Assembly: GCA_006386115.1 (NCBI GenBank)
Contig: VFIW01000078.1
Span: 158,790-221,182 of the forward strand
DNA: 62,393 nt
Origin: Globisporangium splendens
Taxonomy: Eukaryota > Oomycota > Peronosporomycetes > Pythiales > Pythiaceae
Direction of reading: 5' to 3'
The position numbers and the translations under genes were made by a program. Below are positions 48,453-58,689 of the stretch, one piece after another. The notes beneath the pieces are model-generated. The model did no database searches, was not told the origin of the DNA, and was given only the letters and a program-made list of their open reading frames with translations. Position 1 is the first letter of the stretch. The number at the start of each line of letters is the position of its first letter.

Positions 48453-49430
48453 TTACTTATATTGAGTTTTGGAACGTCTTGTAGCCGGCGGAGATGGTCT
48501 TAATTTTTTTAACGCCTCATCCGAAAATTTCGGCTGCTGCTTGCGACGCTTTCGTTTCGGCATGGGCTTCTTCTTGGCGGCTTCTGTAGCTGCTGGAGCC
48601 GCTACAGCCGCTGGAGCGTCGTTCTGGGTCTTCTCGGTCTCTTCTGCAAGTGTTGGTCGGAAAGACACCGCTTCGAATTCACGTCTCAATGGTGAAGGTG
48701 TCGATGGAAGCCAGCCATCATCTTCAGCAGACGAATAATCGGGATATGCTGGATACTGGGGTTCTCGTGGAGTGGGTGGAGGAGTCGGAGACCAAGATGC
48801 CATTGACAAACTCGGGCTGGAAATGCGTGTCGGCGTCTTGACAGGCGAAGGACTTGTCGGGGTCGCCCGAAGTAGCGCCACCGAAGACGTCATACTTGAA
48901 GGACTTGATGGGGGGCTTGGGGTGGGCAGAAATAGTATGCGTGGGTAAGTTACCGGCGGGTTACTTGGCGATGGCGGGGCACTCAACGACAGTGGGGCGC
49001 TTGACGACAGCGGGGCGCTTGACGACGGCGGAGCACTCGACGAAAACGACGGCGGAGCATTTGACGACAGTGAGACGCTTGACAAAAACGACGGTGGATC
49101 GCTGCACGATGGCGGATTGCTGGACGATGGCGGCAAGTAGCCAAGCGAGATACACGCTTCTTGAAACTGGTCCTTTGGTGGTGGCTTAGGTGGCTCTTCG
49201 ACGACCAGAGGAACGCCTTCGCGCAGACGTTGCATTCCCTCTTTAAACCCTTGATATAGGCGCTTCTCGTAGTCGCGATCGGTTCTGTTGTCGATTACTG
49301 GTTCTTGCAGCACGCCACGGATCAGCTCTTCGCCTTCAGCACCTCTCAATAACTTGTCGAATGCTCGCCATTGCGCTGCCTTGATGCGCATTTGCTTGAA
49401 GTGCTCGAATGACTTGAACTCAAATGTCAT
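48453..49430 (-). CDS. Pro/Ser-rich family protein with conserved N-terminal domain (copy 2)
   Basis: The product is 325 residues from the ATG at 49430 (MTFEFKSFEHFKQMRIKAAQ). The head is ~90% identical by eye to the 19623 protein. The middle is expanded by proline/serine repeats (SSSAPLSSSAPLSLSAP), and the tail is KRKRRKQQPKFSDEALKKL ... TRRSKTQYK. A perfect Inr/FPR match (TTCATTCTTCATTTTA, 49438-49453) and 18-bp repeats precede it. Its uninterrupted upstream region serves as the empty site for the Fanzor insertion at 16908. Another Fanzor fragment begins ~325 bp upstream. Confidence 0.78.
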   Translation of the reverse strand: MTFEFKSFEHFKQMRIKAAQWRAFDKLLRGAEGEELIRGVLQEPVIDNRTDRDYEKRLYQGFKEGMQRLREGVPLVVEEPPKPPPKDQFQEACISLGYLPPSSSNPPSCSDPPSFLSSVSLSSNAPPSFSSSAPPSSSAPLSSSAPLSLSAPPSPSNPPVTYPRILFLPTPSPPSSPSSMTSSVALLRATPTSPSPVKTPTRISSPSLSMASWSPTPPPTPREPQYPAYPDYSSAEDDGWLPSTPSPLRREFEAVSFRPTLAEETEKTQNDAPAAVAAPAATEAAKKKPMPKRKRRKQQPKFSDEALKKLRPSPPATRRSKTQYK

Positions 49431-49437
49431 GTTGACA

Positions 49438-49453
49438 GTAAAATGAAGAATGA
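49438..49453 (-). promoter_or_regulatory. Inr/FPR core promoter of the 49430 gene
   Basis: On the minus strand TTCATTCTTCATTTTA fits TCATTYYNCAWTTT at every position and lies ~8 bp before the ATG. Confidence 0.65.
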
Positions 49454-49465
49454 ACAGTCGGCAGC

Positions 49466-49575
49466 TGCAGTACCGTTCATCAAGAAAGTACCATCGATCC
49501 GTGAAGTACCATCGATCCGTGAAGTACCGTTGATTTGTGAAGTACCGTTGATTGGTGAAGTACCGTTGACCAAGG
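49466..49575 (-). repeat. 18-bp tandem repeats upstream of the 49430 gene
   Basis: Six units of AACGGTACTTCACCAATC type are directly repeated. They are homologous to the arrays at 4777 and 19496. Confidence 0.75.
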
Positions 49576-49757
49576 GATTGGCGTGATTGCAATAGATGGA
49601 CCAGAAACGTTGTACCATTGGATAGAGAAGTACAGCCAATCAAACATGTACTGTCGTTTGAATACCGTCTGTGTATGTACCATTTGTGTACCACTGATTT
49701 CTTCCATAAAAAAACATGGGGTTCACGTCTCACATTTTGATGTGTCATGATAATTTA

Positions 49758-51006
49758 CCCTAAAGTGCATGTCAAAGGCTGTGTCCTTTATTTAGAGCAC
49801 TGCGATTACACATGTGATCGCCCTCTACATGAACAATATGGTATCCGGATTATCATCATCAAAATGTCCGTGGACATTTCTCCGAACTGTGTGCGTCGAA
49901 ACGAGCGAGCTCTTCCAGCACACATTTTTTTCTTCAACGCTGGGAACTACCCGCGACAAAAAGCCTCCAGTCTTCCCAGACCCAGTAGCTTGCACTTGAG
50001 AAGAGACAGAATATTCCTCGCAGCATTGACGCCTCGGTTCCAGAAGTTCGCCTTGCAAGAACTGGTGGCACAGCGCAAAACGTTTCTGGTTTTCTTCAAG
50101 ACGACTTTGTTGTTTTTAATCTTCGTCGAAAGAAGAGCTTGGTCAAGTGGCGAGTGGCAATCCGAACACAGCTTGCTTGTCCGATATTCATCGATAGGAA
50201 CCACTGTAGCTTGCTTTTTGAGCGCTTTCCGGAATCCCTTCGCTGGACTCGAGGCGTGACCGGAGATCCCGTCGCGAAGACTCCAATCTCCATACCCAGC
50301 AAGAACCTGCACACTCGCGATTGGCACGAGACGCTTAGCCATAACATCAGCCGTCTTCTCTTTCATCCGCGATTGGAAGAAACGCCACTTGAGGAAGGCG
50401 TTGTTTGCACAAAACTCGAGTAGGAAGCTGACGTGTTTCCAGACGATCTTTAGACGCCACAAATACACCTCGAAACTGAAGGTCTTATATGATTTGATAC
50501 TGTTGATCGCCTTGGAGCAGTGTTTCTTGCGCTTCTTCAGGTTCTCGTACCGGAAGCGCGCTTTGTCCATCCCTGCGATGTGTCTGTACTCTCTCGTGCT
50601 GATCGAGTGGACTATTCCATCACCGACTTGACGTGGAGATCGACCGCCATGCATTGTCTTCTTCTTTGTCTTCATACCCTCGCTTACTGCAGTACACAAT
50701 GACCGCATCCCAGGATCGGTCGCGACGAGTGCTTCTGCTTCATACTCACTTGATAGAAAGCGCCCCTCATCGTTGAGCATGTCTTCTTCCGTCTTCGTCT
50801 GCTTCGGTTTCTTCTTGACACTATCAGTCTCCGACTTCAGTCGCGTCAACAGCACAGAAGCGCTATACCCGTTCATCGTGATCTGGTTCACGAACAGTCG
50901 GCTTCCAAACAGAGTTTTCGACTCGTGGTCCATCTCGTCAAACTCCCTCTTGGAAATCGCGACGTTCGATGCCATGATCTCAAATTGAGAAACCGCAAAG
51001 CCTCTG
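49758..51006 (-). mobile_element. Truncated Fanzor element, copy 2
   Basis: The left end CCCTAAAGTGCATGTCAAAG follows a TA (49756-49757) and resembles the left inverted repeat of the 16908 element. The right end is missing: the sequence is cut at 51006, where an LTR-like sequence starts. Confidence 0.65.
49947..51005 (-). pseudogene. Fanzor C-terminal half, catalytic Asp lost
   Basis: The frame from ATG 50975 (342 codons) matches codons ~370-706 of the 17123-19243 Fanzor, with coding similarity up to 51005 (RGFAVSQFE). It retains RuvC-I ATDPGMRS, the Glu in IDEYRTSK and both halves of the zinc ribbon, without premature stops. The third catalytic segment reads NRGVNAARN in place of NRDVNAARN, so the last catalytic Asp is gone. 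With the N-terminal half and one active-site residue missing, it cannot act as a nuclease alone. It shows what the broken codon at 17627 used to be (Trp). Confidence 0.88.
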
Positions 51007-51706
51007 TGTAATGGGCCTTAACCAGCCATTACATGAAGATGGATCTGTTTGCCAGATCGTGTGCGTCACACACCACCTTCAGCGTGCATTGCAGAGGCGG
51101 AAGACAAAGGGATTACGGTACAACAGGTCCCTGCATGCACGCGTGATGTAACCGGGCGTACCCGAGTTACGCAGCACAGAGCACAGAGTGAGGAAGCGTG
51201 TGTTGAACACCTTCCGCAAGGACTCGTGACGAAGGTGGGAACGTGCGCCACTTGTCTGCGTGTGCAGACTAATAAGCACAGTTCTCTGTTGCCTGCCTTC
51301 GCAGAGCAACGACACGTATTCGAAGAGGTCTCCTGCACCAACAGGGACCGCACAAAAGACTCCTATTCCTTAGAGAGGCAAATTGTGACTGTTTATTTAA
51401 GTACGAGAGCGGATTGCCCCCTATGGGCAATCCTTTAAGGTTTGAATGCCAATACTAAGACTAAGACAAATTCAGCATGATTGGCTCTCCGAGCACAAGC
51501 TGACTCATTGGGCAATAATCTGTAATTATGACCAATGGAAGGAACCGCCCTCTGGGCTGGCTCTCGCCGACGTAAAGTACGCTCCGGCTGCAAATACTAA
51601 GTTCGGCGAACCTTTGGTTCGGCCGTAAAGCTATTGCGCGAATTGTGTTCGCCTTGGTTACGGCGGTTTACCCAATGGTGTAAACCACCGTGTGTATCCC
51701 GTTACA
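51007..51706 (+). repeat. Probable solo LTR related to the Gypsy LTR
   Basis: About 700 bp begins TGTAATGGGCC and ends ATCCCGTTACA, the same termini as the 683-bp Gypsy LTR read on its coding strand. The internal sequence is diverged. No matching 5-bp target duplication is seen (CTCTG versus CGTGA), so it may have formed by recombination or lost a flank. It cuts the Fanzor fragment. No gene is visible inside. Confidence 0.55.
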
Positions 51707-53021
51707 CGTGACGTCATCTGATGACGTCACAAAGGCTCTCTGTATTAATCAGTGCAGAATGTTCTTCACATGTACTAATCAGCGCAGAGTGTTGACATTC
51801 GTGTACCAATCAAGTGCAGAATGATGGTTCCTGCTTTGAGGAACCTCGCTGGTGACGCGTGCGACGTGTCACTGCGGGTTGAAGCGATGGCGCGAGCCAA
51901 TCACTTCACAGGGAACTTTCCACAGGACTTCAAGTTCAAGTCCTATGGGTTGAACCTCAGTGTACCCAAGGTTTTACATATCAGTTTAGTAGGTTTATCT
52001 CTGCATGTGTAGGTTTTATTCATAATACCTGTAGGAACCCTTGAGGCTAGGGTTTAGGGTTTAGATGCTGTCCTGTTTTAAAACGAACCCCACAAATTTC
52101 GTAGAAATTTGAGGGGTTATGTTTTCAAATATGGACAGCAACATGCCGCTATCCACAAATCCGTCTGAGGTCTAGTTCTCGAGATATTACGAAAAATCTT
52201 CAACATTGTCTCATATCTCAAAATCTGACCCCACGATCTCTCTCAAAATATCACCATCGAATTCTACGCATTTGAAAACCCCATATCCGAAAGTTTTAGA
52301 AAAGTTAGGTATCTGGTGCTGAGCTATGGCCATCCATTCATTTCTGCTACCTACTGGATTAGGCTATATCGAAAGTATTGACTTCTGCTATATCGAGTAC
52401 TGAGTTAGGCGATGTGAAGAGTATTGAATTAAGCTATCAAAATGTAATGTTTTAGGACATCTTGATCTATTGATTTATGACATATATTATGTACTGAAGT
52501 AAGCCATCTTGAGTAATGGTTTAGGACATAATACGAGTTGTTTCTAGGACACACAGTGTGCCCACCCAGGATCGAACATGGATTGATTGAGAATGTTCCC
52601 AAAGCATTGAGTGATACAAAATATCGTGTTGGTCTTGGCTACACAGTGTATTATTTATTTCAACTGCACATGTTTTTATTGATATAGGTTATATGAACGA
52701 TTTGGAATGATTCTTGCATTGGTTGTACACCCCGAGGGTACAATGACGGTGACGACAAATCATTTGGTCCTCGTGCATTGCGTGGACATTCTAATTGACT
52801 TGATAAATGACTATCCACACAACGTATCGATTAGAATTCTGTCTTCAAGTTGCATCTGATTGGCTGGTTTGTAAATCAGGTAGCGTGTGACACAGACAGA
52901 AGTTCAGCGTGTGCAAAAATACGCAGTTGAAGTTGCATCTGAATGGCGACAGTGGACACGATAAAGCGTGTGACACAAACAGAGGATATGACAATGCGAA
53001 AGTTTTCTTCTTCTTCTTTTA
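51707..53021. repeat. Subtelomeric non-coding region with ~400-bp repeat, copy A
   Basis: A 23-bp perfect palindrome at 51708-51730 holds two TGACGTCA sites. At 52048-52452 lies a ~400-bp repeat starting GGGTTTAGATGCTGTCCTG, with further copies at 57617 and 58061. It includes a CCCACAAATTTC/GAAATTTG-type hairpin. No gene is supported in the stretch. Confidence 0.65.
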
Positions 53022-53036
53022 TTCATTTCCCAATTC
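53022..53036 (+). promoter_or_regulatory. Oomycete Inr/FPR core promoter
   Basis: TTCATTTCCCAATTC fits TCATTYYNCAWTT exactly and lies 3 bp before the ATG at 53040. If the A of TCA is +1, the leader would be about 15 nt. Confidence 0.65.
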
Positions 53037-53039
53037 GCG

Positions 53040-54605
53040 ATGGAAGCTCTTCGGTATTCTCAGGCTGCAAGGGGAGGGCCTGACACGTCCTGCGACATCG
53101 ACTATGTCGAGATCACGGGACCGCCCAAATTTCTCGAGGAAATAACGAAGCTCGAGTTTACCGTCGGAACATTCAAGCACGCTATTTCCAAGACAAAGGA
53201 TGACTACCTGTTGGTCGCGTACCAGCCGGGATACGTTTACGCCAAGGTTACGGAGGAGCAGCGAACGAGTATCGTCCGTGGCCTTTCTTGGCACTTTCGA
53301 GTGACGTTGGAGAAAAGCCTCGATCCCACAGTGCTGCTCAAGAGTGTGACTCGTCGGATCACGTCAGCCGGGCTCGTCATGCTCCTTGCCGATTACGCCG
53401 AGCTGAGCGAAATCGTCTACATCAACTACGGGATGAAGGCTGATTTTAATGACTACTCATGGCTGAGCAGCCTTCCACCGCAGTGCAAGGTGACGGTCGA
53501 TGTCGGCGTCGATGATGTTTGTACCATTGGAGACCACGCGGTTCTTTGTCGCTTTACCGGTGGTCCGATGATCGACCACATCTATCGGAACTATGAGTTG
53601 TTCACTGTACTTCAGTTCGGTCAAGGGTTGGCGTTTGGTACGTGTGTGATGAATGCCCGGCGTAACAATCCGACTCAAATGGCGAAGGCTCGAGTGTATT
53701 CGAAGATTGTACACTCTCTGAAGGCGAATGTGCAAGCTGAATTTGGACCAAGCCCGCGCAAAATGAAGATCCTCCGTCGTTATGAGAACTACTACAAGCG
53801 CATTCCGGTGGCATACCTTCGCGACATTTCTACGTGTGAAGATTTGCGTACTGAGATTCGCCTCCGGATGCGATCTTTCGATACCTTGATTGCTGATTTT
53901 GAGAAGTGGCGCACCCAAGTTTACTCACGATTGGAATTTCGACGAATGTCGCTGCCTGAGATCATGTATTCAATGCCGCAGATTCTCGACTGGGCAAAAT
54001 CGAAGAACGTGTTCCAGGGCAATAACAATGTTGGTTGTTCGCGCCTGCAAGTCCAATTGTACCACATCCTGAATAATTCGCATGGATACGCAGGCATGGG
54101 TTCGGTGGCGAGCATTAACAAGTCGCGAGAATTGATTGCCCAAGCCTCCCAGCTTTACCAAGCCAAGCGAGCGAGTGATGGGTATGCTTTTGGATATGCA
54201 CGAAACGACACTGTCGACGAGGTGATTGAAGTGATGAGCGATTCTGAAGAAGAGGAATCCAAGATGGACGTTGATGCGGGTTATGTTCAAATTGTTAACC
54301 CAGTGGAAGTGATCGATTTGATCAATGATGAAGTTTATGACGACAGCAGTGGTGATGACGAAGGCGAACTATCTGAAGATTCAAGTGAACGTCGTCAACG
54401 TTATGCGCCGGTTCCCCCTGCCAGGCTTCGCGCTGATGTCGAGCGTCATTTGTTCATTGTGCAAGAAGGGCGTGCCCAGAAGTTCAACGTGCGCACCACT
54501 GGTGGAAGTATTTGGGCGCGTGCCGCGACGAGGGAGAGCCTGATCGATCGCGTTGTCGAAGACCTTGGAGAGAACTGGCGTGAGTATGTGATGATGGTAG
54601 GGTGA
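53040..54605 (+). CDS. 521-residue protein with two SUMO-interaction-like motifs, unknown family
   Basis: The frame is intact. I chose the start because it follows a consensus core promoter. Residues 1-~390 look globular and of mixed fold (for example KLEFTVGTFKHAISKTKDDY, LEFRRMSLPEIMYSMPQILD), with no motif I recognise. Residues ~395-450 are acidic and contain DEVIEVMSDSEEEE and VEVIDLINDE, which resemble SUMO-interaction motifs (hydrophobic core followed by acidic residues). A short folded-looking C-terminus follows (ESLIDRVVEDLGENWREYVM). It is the only ordinary-looking single-copy gene near the telomere. Confidence 0.75.
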   Translation: MEALRYSQAARGGPDTSCDIDYVEITGPPKFLEEITKLEFTVGTFKHAISKTKDDYLLVAYQPGYVYAKVTEEQRTSIVRGLSWHFRVTLEKSLDPTVLLKSVTRRITSAGLVMLLADYAELSEIVYINYGMKADFNDYSWLSSLPPQCKVTVDVGVDDVCTIGDHAVLCRFTGGPMIDHIYRNYELFTVLQFGQGLAFGTCVMNARRNNPTQMAKARVYSKIVHSLKANVQAEFGPSPRKMKILRRYENYYKRIPVAYLRDISTCEDLRTEIRLRMRSFDTLIADFEKWRTQVYSRLEFRRMSLPEIMYSMPQILDWAKSKNVFQGNNNVGCSRLQVQLYHILNNSHGYAGMGSVASINKSRELIAQASQLYQAKRASDGYAFGYARNDTVDEVIEVMSDSEEEESKMDVDAGYVQIVNPVEVIDLINDEVYDDSSGDDEGELSEDSSERRQRYAPVPPARLRADVERHLFIVQEGRAQKFNVRTTGGSIWARAATRESLIDRVVEDLGENWREYVMMVG

Positions 54606-55091
54606 TAAGAACTGATCTGTTACCAGTATCTTAGATGACTGAAGCGAATAAAATCACGAAATTTTGGGTTTAGGGTTTAGGGACCCTAAACAGGTCATCG
54701 AAGTATAGTGAAGTCCAGATAAACCGGAGCACACATCTCGGCTTCTCCATGTCGTGACCTTTTTGGCTCGGATTTCCTATTTAAATGCTCCGTGTCATGT
54801 CTGCGGTTCTTTTTTCGCAAAAAATGTCGTGACCTTTTTGGCTCGGAATTGCTAATAAACTGCTCCGAATACAAATGTCAAGTCATGTTGCTCACATACA
54901 AAAAAAAAAAACAAGTCACTGGGTTTCGTGCGAGGGTTTACCGTACTGTCGAACAGAAAATAAAACACCAACAGCCAATCAAAACACTGCATTCACAAAC
55001 CCTCGCCAATCCGAGTCGAGAGACCTGCACTACACTTGCAAAGAGTATACCATACAAAAAACAAGTGACTTTTGGACAGAAAAAGGACACG
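54606..55091. other. Subtelomeric spacer with a short tandem duplication
   Basis: GTCGTGACCTTTTTGGCTCG is present twice (~54753 and ~54826), giving a ~74-bp duplication. A short TTTAGGG tract occurs at ~54668. There is no gene. Confidence 0.5.
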
Positions 55092-56934
55092 ACACCATAC
55101 AAACTACAAGTCACTGGGTTTAGCAGCACACCATACAAACATCAAGTCACTGCACCACATACAAACTCCAAGTCACTGGGTTTAGCAGCACACCATACAA
55201 ACTCCAAGTCACTGCACCACATACAAACTCCAAGTCACTGGGTTTAGCAGCACACCATACAAACATCAAGTCACTGCACCACATACAAACTCCAAGTCAC
55301 TGGGTTTAGCAGCACACTATACAAACTCCAAGTCACTGCACCACATACAAACTCCAAGTCACTGCACCACATACAAACTCCAAGTCACTGGGTTTAGCAG
55401 CACACTCATACAAACTCCAAGTCACTGCACCACATACAAACTCCAAGTCACTGGGCTTAGCAGCACACTATACAAACTCCAAGTCACTACACCACATACA
55501 AACTCCAAGTCACTGGGTTCAGCAGCACACCATACAAACTCCAAGTCACTACACCACATACAAACTCCAAGTCACTGGGCTCAGCAGCACACCATACAAA
55601 CTCCAAGTCACTGCACCACATACAAACTCCAAGTCACTGGGTTTAGCAGCACACCATACAAACTCCAAGTCACTGCACCACATACAAACTCCAAGTCACT
55701 GGGTTTAGCAGCACACCATACAAACTCCAAGTCACTGCACCACATACAAACTCCAAGTCACTGGGTTTAGCAGCACACCATACAAACACCAAGTCACTGC
55801 ACCACATACAAACTCCAAGTCACTGGGTTTAGCAGCACACTATACAAACTCCAAGTCACTGCACCACATACAAACTCCAAGTCACTGGGGTAGCAGCACA
55901 CCATACAACTCACGTCACTGCACCACATACAAACTCCAAGTCACTGGGGTTTAGCAGCACACCATACAAAACTCAAGTTCACTGCAACACATACAAAAAT
56001 CCAAGGCACTGGGTTAGCAGCACACATACAACTCCAAGTCACTCCACCACATACAAACTCCAAGTCACTGGGTTCAGCAGCACACCATACAAACTCCAAG
56101 TCACTACACCACATACAAACTCCAAGTCACTGGGCTCAGCAGCACACCATACAAACTCCAAGTCACTGCACCACATACAAACTCCAAGTCACTGGGTTTA
56201 GCAGCACACCATACAAACACCAAGTCACTGCACCACATACAAACTCCAAGTCACGGTTTAGCAGCACACATACAAACTCCAAGGCACTACACCACATACA
56301 AACGCCAAGTAATGGTTCAGCAGCACACCATACAAACTCCAAGCCGAACACATAAAAACTCCAGTCACTGGGTTTAGCAGCAAACCATACAAACTCCAAG
56401 TCACTACACCACATACAAACTCAAGTCACTGGGTTCAGCAGCACACTATACAAACTCCAAGTCACTGCACCACATACAAACTCCAAGTCACTGGGTTTAG
56501 CAGCACACCATACAAACTCCAAGTCACTACACCACATACAAACTCCAAGTCACTGGGTTCAGCAGCACACCATACAAACTCCAAGTCACTACACCACATA
56601 CAAACTCCAAGTCACTGGGTTCAGCAGCACACCATACAAACTCCAAGTCACTGCACCACATACAAACTCCAAGTCACTGGGTTTAGCAGCACACCATACA
56701 AACTCCAAGTCACTGCACCACATACAAACTCCAAGTCACTGCAGCACACATACAAACTCCAAGTCACTGGGCTTAGCAGCACACCATACAAACATCAAGT
56801 CACTGCACCACATACAAACTCCAAGTCACTGGGTTTAGCAGCACACTATACAAACTCCAAGTCACTGCACCACATACAAACTCCAAGTCACTGGGTTTAG
56901 CAGCACACCATACAAACATCAAGTCATCCTCACG
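55092..56934. repeat. Subtelomeric satellite, ~62-bp composite unit, about 30 copies
   Basis: The unit alternates CACCACATACAAACTCCAAG...TCACTGGGTTTAGCAGCA and CACCATACAAACTCCAAG...TCACTG. The two halves are themselves related, so the basic monomer is ~26-36 bp. Copies are highly similar, with clusters of small deletions around 55890-56000 and 56250-56360. Open frames through it are by-products of the period. Confidence 0.95.
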
Positions 56935-57616
56935 AGCTGAAACTTTGGTCAACGGTGCAACAAAACACGGCGAATCCGAATACAGTAGTGTGCGACAAAG
57001 AAAGTGCAGTGCACCTCCAAGAATGCATACTCTGCGTTCGTGCTGCCTACGACGTGGGTCACTATACCCACACTGGTACAACGACATGGTCGTATGTAGT
57101 TTGATGTGGGGAATCCGAATATGAAGTCGTATGTCATAAAAAGCGCAGTCTAGGTGTTGGTTTTATTGCAATCCGACAAATGTGTGTGTAAGTCGGCAGT
57201 TTTGAGTGTGTGGTTATGGTAGAAGGCGTGGCGAGTGCTTGTGTGTGTGAAGTGAGTGTTGTTGAAGGTGATCGTGTGTGCGTTGTGTGTGTGAAGTGAA
57301 GTACCAAGTTTAAAGATTTGACAGTCACACGTTTTCATTCCAGCATGGTGCAGTGGTTTGCAGTTGAGTTTCCAAGCCTGAGGTCACTGGTTCGAATCCC
57401 GCCGCGTGCAAAATTTTTGATCCGACTTTCAATTGATATCTGTCTGTGGGGTATGTGGTGCGTGCGTGAGGTGTGTAGTGAGTGTGTGTGTGGCGTGTGT
57501 GGAGTGTGTGGTGTGGTGGGATCAAGTTCGTGTGTGGGACTTTTGATTATGTAGACTCCAGTTTGGTGCAGTGGTTTACTGTTGAGTTTCCGAGCCAGAG
57601 GTCTTGGGTTCGAGAC
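56935..57616. other. Subtelomeric spacer with two tRNA-like sequences
   Basis: At 57343-57409 and 57553-57618 are sequences with an A-box-like TGGTGCAGTGG and, in the first, a B box GGTTCGAATCC. The anticodon and T stems do not pair properly, so these look like tRNA-derived repeats and not functional genes. The rest is GT-rich and non-coding. Confidence 0.45.
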
Positions 57617-58432
57617 TAGGGTTTAGGGTTTAGATGCTGTCCCGTTTGAAAACTAGCCACAGGGTTTAGATGCTGTCCTGTTTTAAAACTAACCCCACAA
57701 ATTTCGTAGAAATTTGTGGGGGTATGTTTTCAAACACGGCAGCATCATGCGAAAAAGAAATCTGCCGAAATTGTAGTTTTTGAGATATAACGAAAAAACG
57801 AAAAAATGTCGCATATCTCAAAACTAGCCCATATCTTCTCAAACTTCACCATCGTTTTCTACGCCATTGAAAACCCCATATCCGAAAGTTTTAGAAACGA
57901 GAAGTTTTTGGTGCCGAGCTATCGCCATCCATTCAAATTTGCAATGTACTGGATTAGGATATATCGAAAGTATTGACTTCTGCTATATCGAGTACTGAGT
58001 TAGGCAATGTGAAGAGTATTGAATTAAGCTATCAAAGGGTTTAGGGTTTAGGGTTTAGGGTTTAGATGCTGTCCCGTTTGAAAACTAGCCACACAAATTT
58101 CGTAGAAATTTGTGGGGGTATGTTTTCAACTACGGGCAGCATCTCGGCGAAAACGAGAAATCTGCCGAAATTGTAGTTTTTGAGATATTACGAAAAAACC
58201 AAAAAAATGTCGCATTGCGCAAAAACTAGCCACACAATCTTTCTCAAACTTCAACCATCGTTTTCTACGCCATTGAAAACCCCATATCCGAAAGTTTTAG
58301 AAACGAGAAGTTTTTGGTGCCGAGCTATCGCCATCCATTCAAATTTGCAATGTACTGGATTAGGATATATCGAAAGTATTGACTTCTGCTATATCGAGTA
58401 CTGAGTTAGGCAATGTGAAGAGTATTGATTTA
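57617..58432. repeat. Subtelomeric ~400-bp repeat, copies B and C
   Basis: Two direct copies (57617-58036 and 58061-58432) are separated by four TTTAGGG units (58037-58065). Each starts at telomere-type sequence, then reads TTTAGATGCTGTCC, and contains the CACAAATTTCGTAGAAATTTGTG hairpin region and GAAAACCCCATATCCGAAAG. Copy A is at 52048. Confidence 0.85.
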
Positions 58433-58491
58433 AGGGTTAGGGTTTAGAGGGTTTAGGGTTTAGGGTTTAGGGTTTAGGGTTTAGGGTTTAG
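58433..58491 (+). repeat. Interstitial telomere repeats on the inner side of the PLE
   Basis: About eight TTTAGGG units, one irregular, lie directly inside the 3' end of the Penelope-like element. Confidence 0.9.
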
Positions 58492-58689
58492 GGTTTATTG
58501 TATTAAAAATGTAAGATCACCAGAACTTACACGTGCCCAAAGATCGCCGGAAAAGGTCCCGTTGGCAATCTTTCGCTACTGCTTCGTCAGTGGGCTATGG
58601 TTTTCTACAGTCATAGGGGTGCTATACTATAGTGGCCTGGGGTTCCATACGGACTATTTTCCAATTCTGGAGGCTAGGGTTTAGGGTTT
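58492..58689 (-). repeat. Downstream pseudo-LTR of the PLE
   Basis: This ~198-bp copy of 61982-62179 starts directly at the reverse-transcriptase stop codon. It includes two TTTAGGG units. Confidence 0.85.
58535..58595 (-). ncRNA. Hammerhead ribozyme (downstream copy)
   Basis: Read on the minus strand: stem I GCCCA/UGGGC, core CUGACGA, a 2-bp stem II GC-AGUA-GC preceded by one extra A, GAAA, stem III GAUUGCC/GGCGAUC (one G-U pair), then UU before the predicted cut. All conserved core nucleotides are present. The 61-nt size and tiny stem II fit the minimal hammerheads known from Penelope-like elements. Confidence 0.85.

Noticed and set aside
49480..49707. 75-residue minus-strand ORF with STVLHQ repeats
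   Set aside because: It is the translation of the 18-bp upstream repeats (a multiple of 3). The array is conserved as DNA in front of genes, and the reading frame is not kept in the 19496 copy.
54792..56414. ORFs in the satellite (for example 151 residues at 54792, 83 residues at 56163)
   Set aside because: They arise from the repeat period and have no start context or conservation.
55092..56934. CRISPR-like array
   Set aside because: The units are direct and nearly identical with no unique spacers, in a eukaryotic subtelomere. It is a satellite.
57343..57618. Two tRNA genes
   Set aside because: A- and B-box-like strings are present, but the anticodon stem and T stem do not pair. Classified as tRNA-derived repeats.
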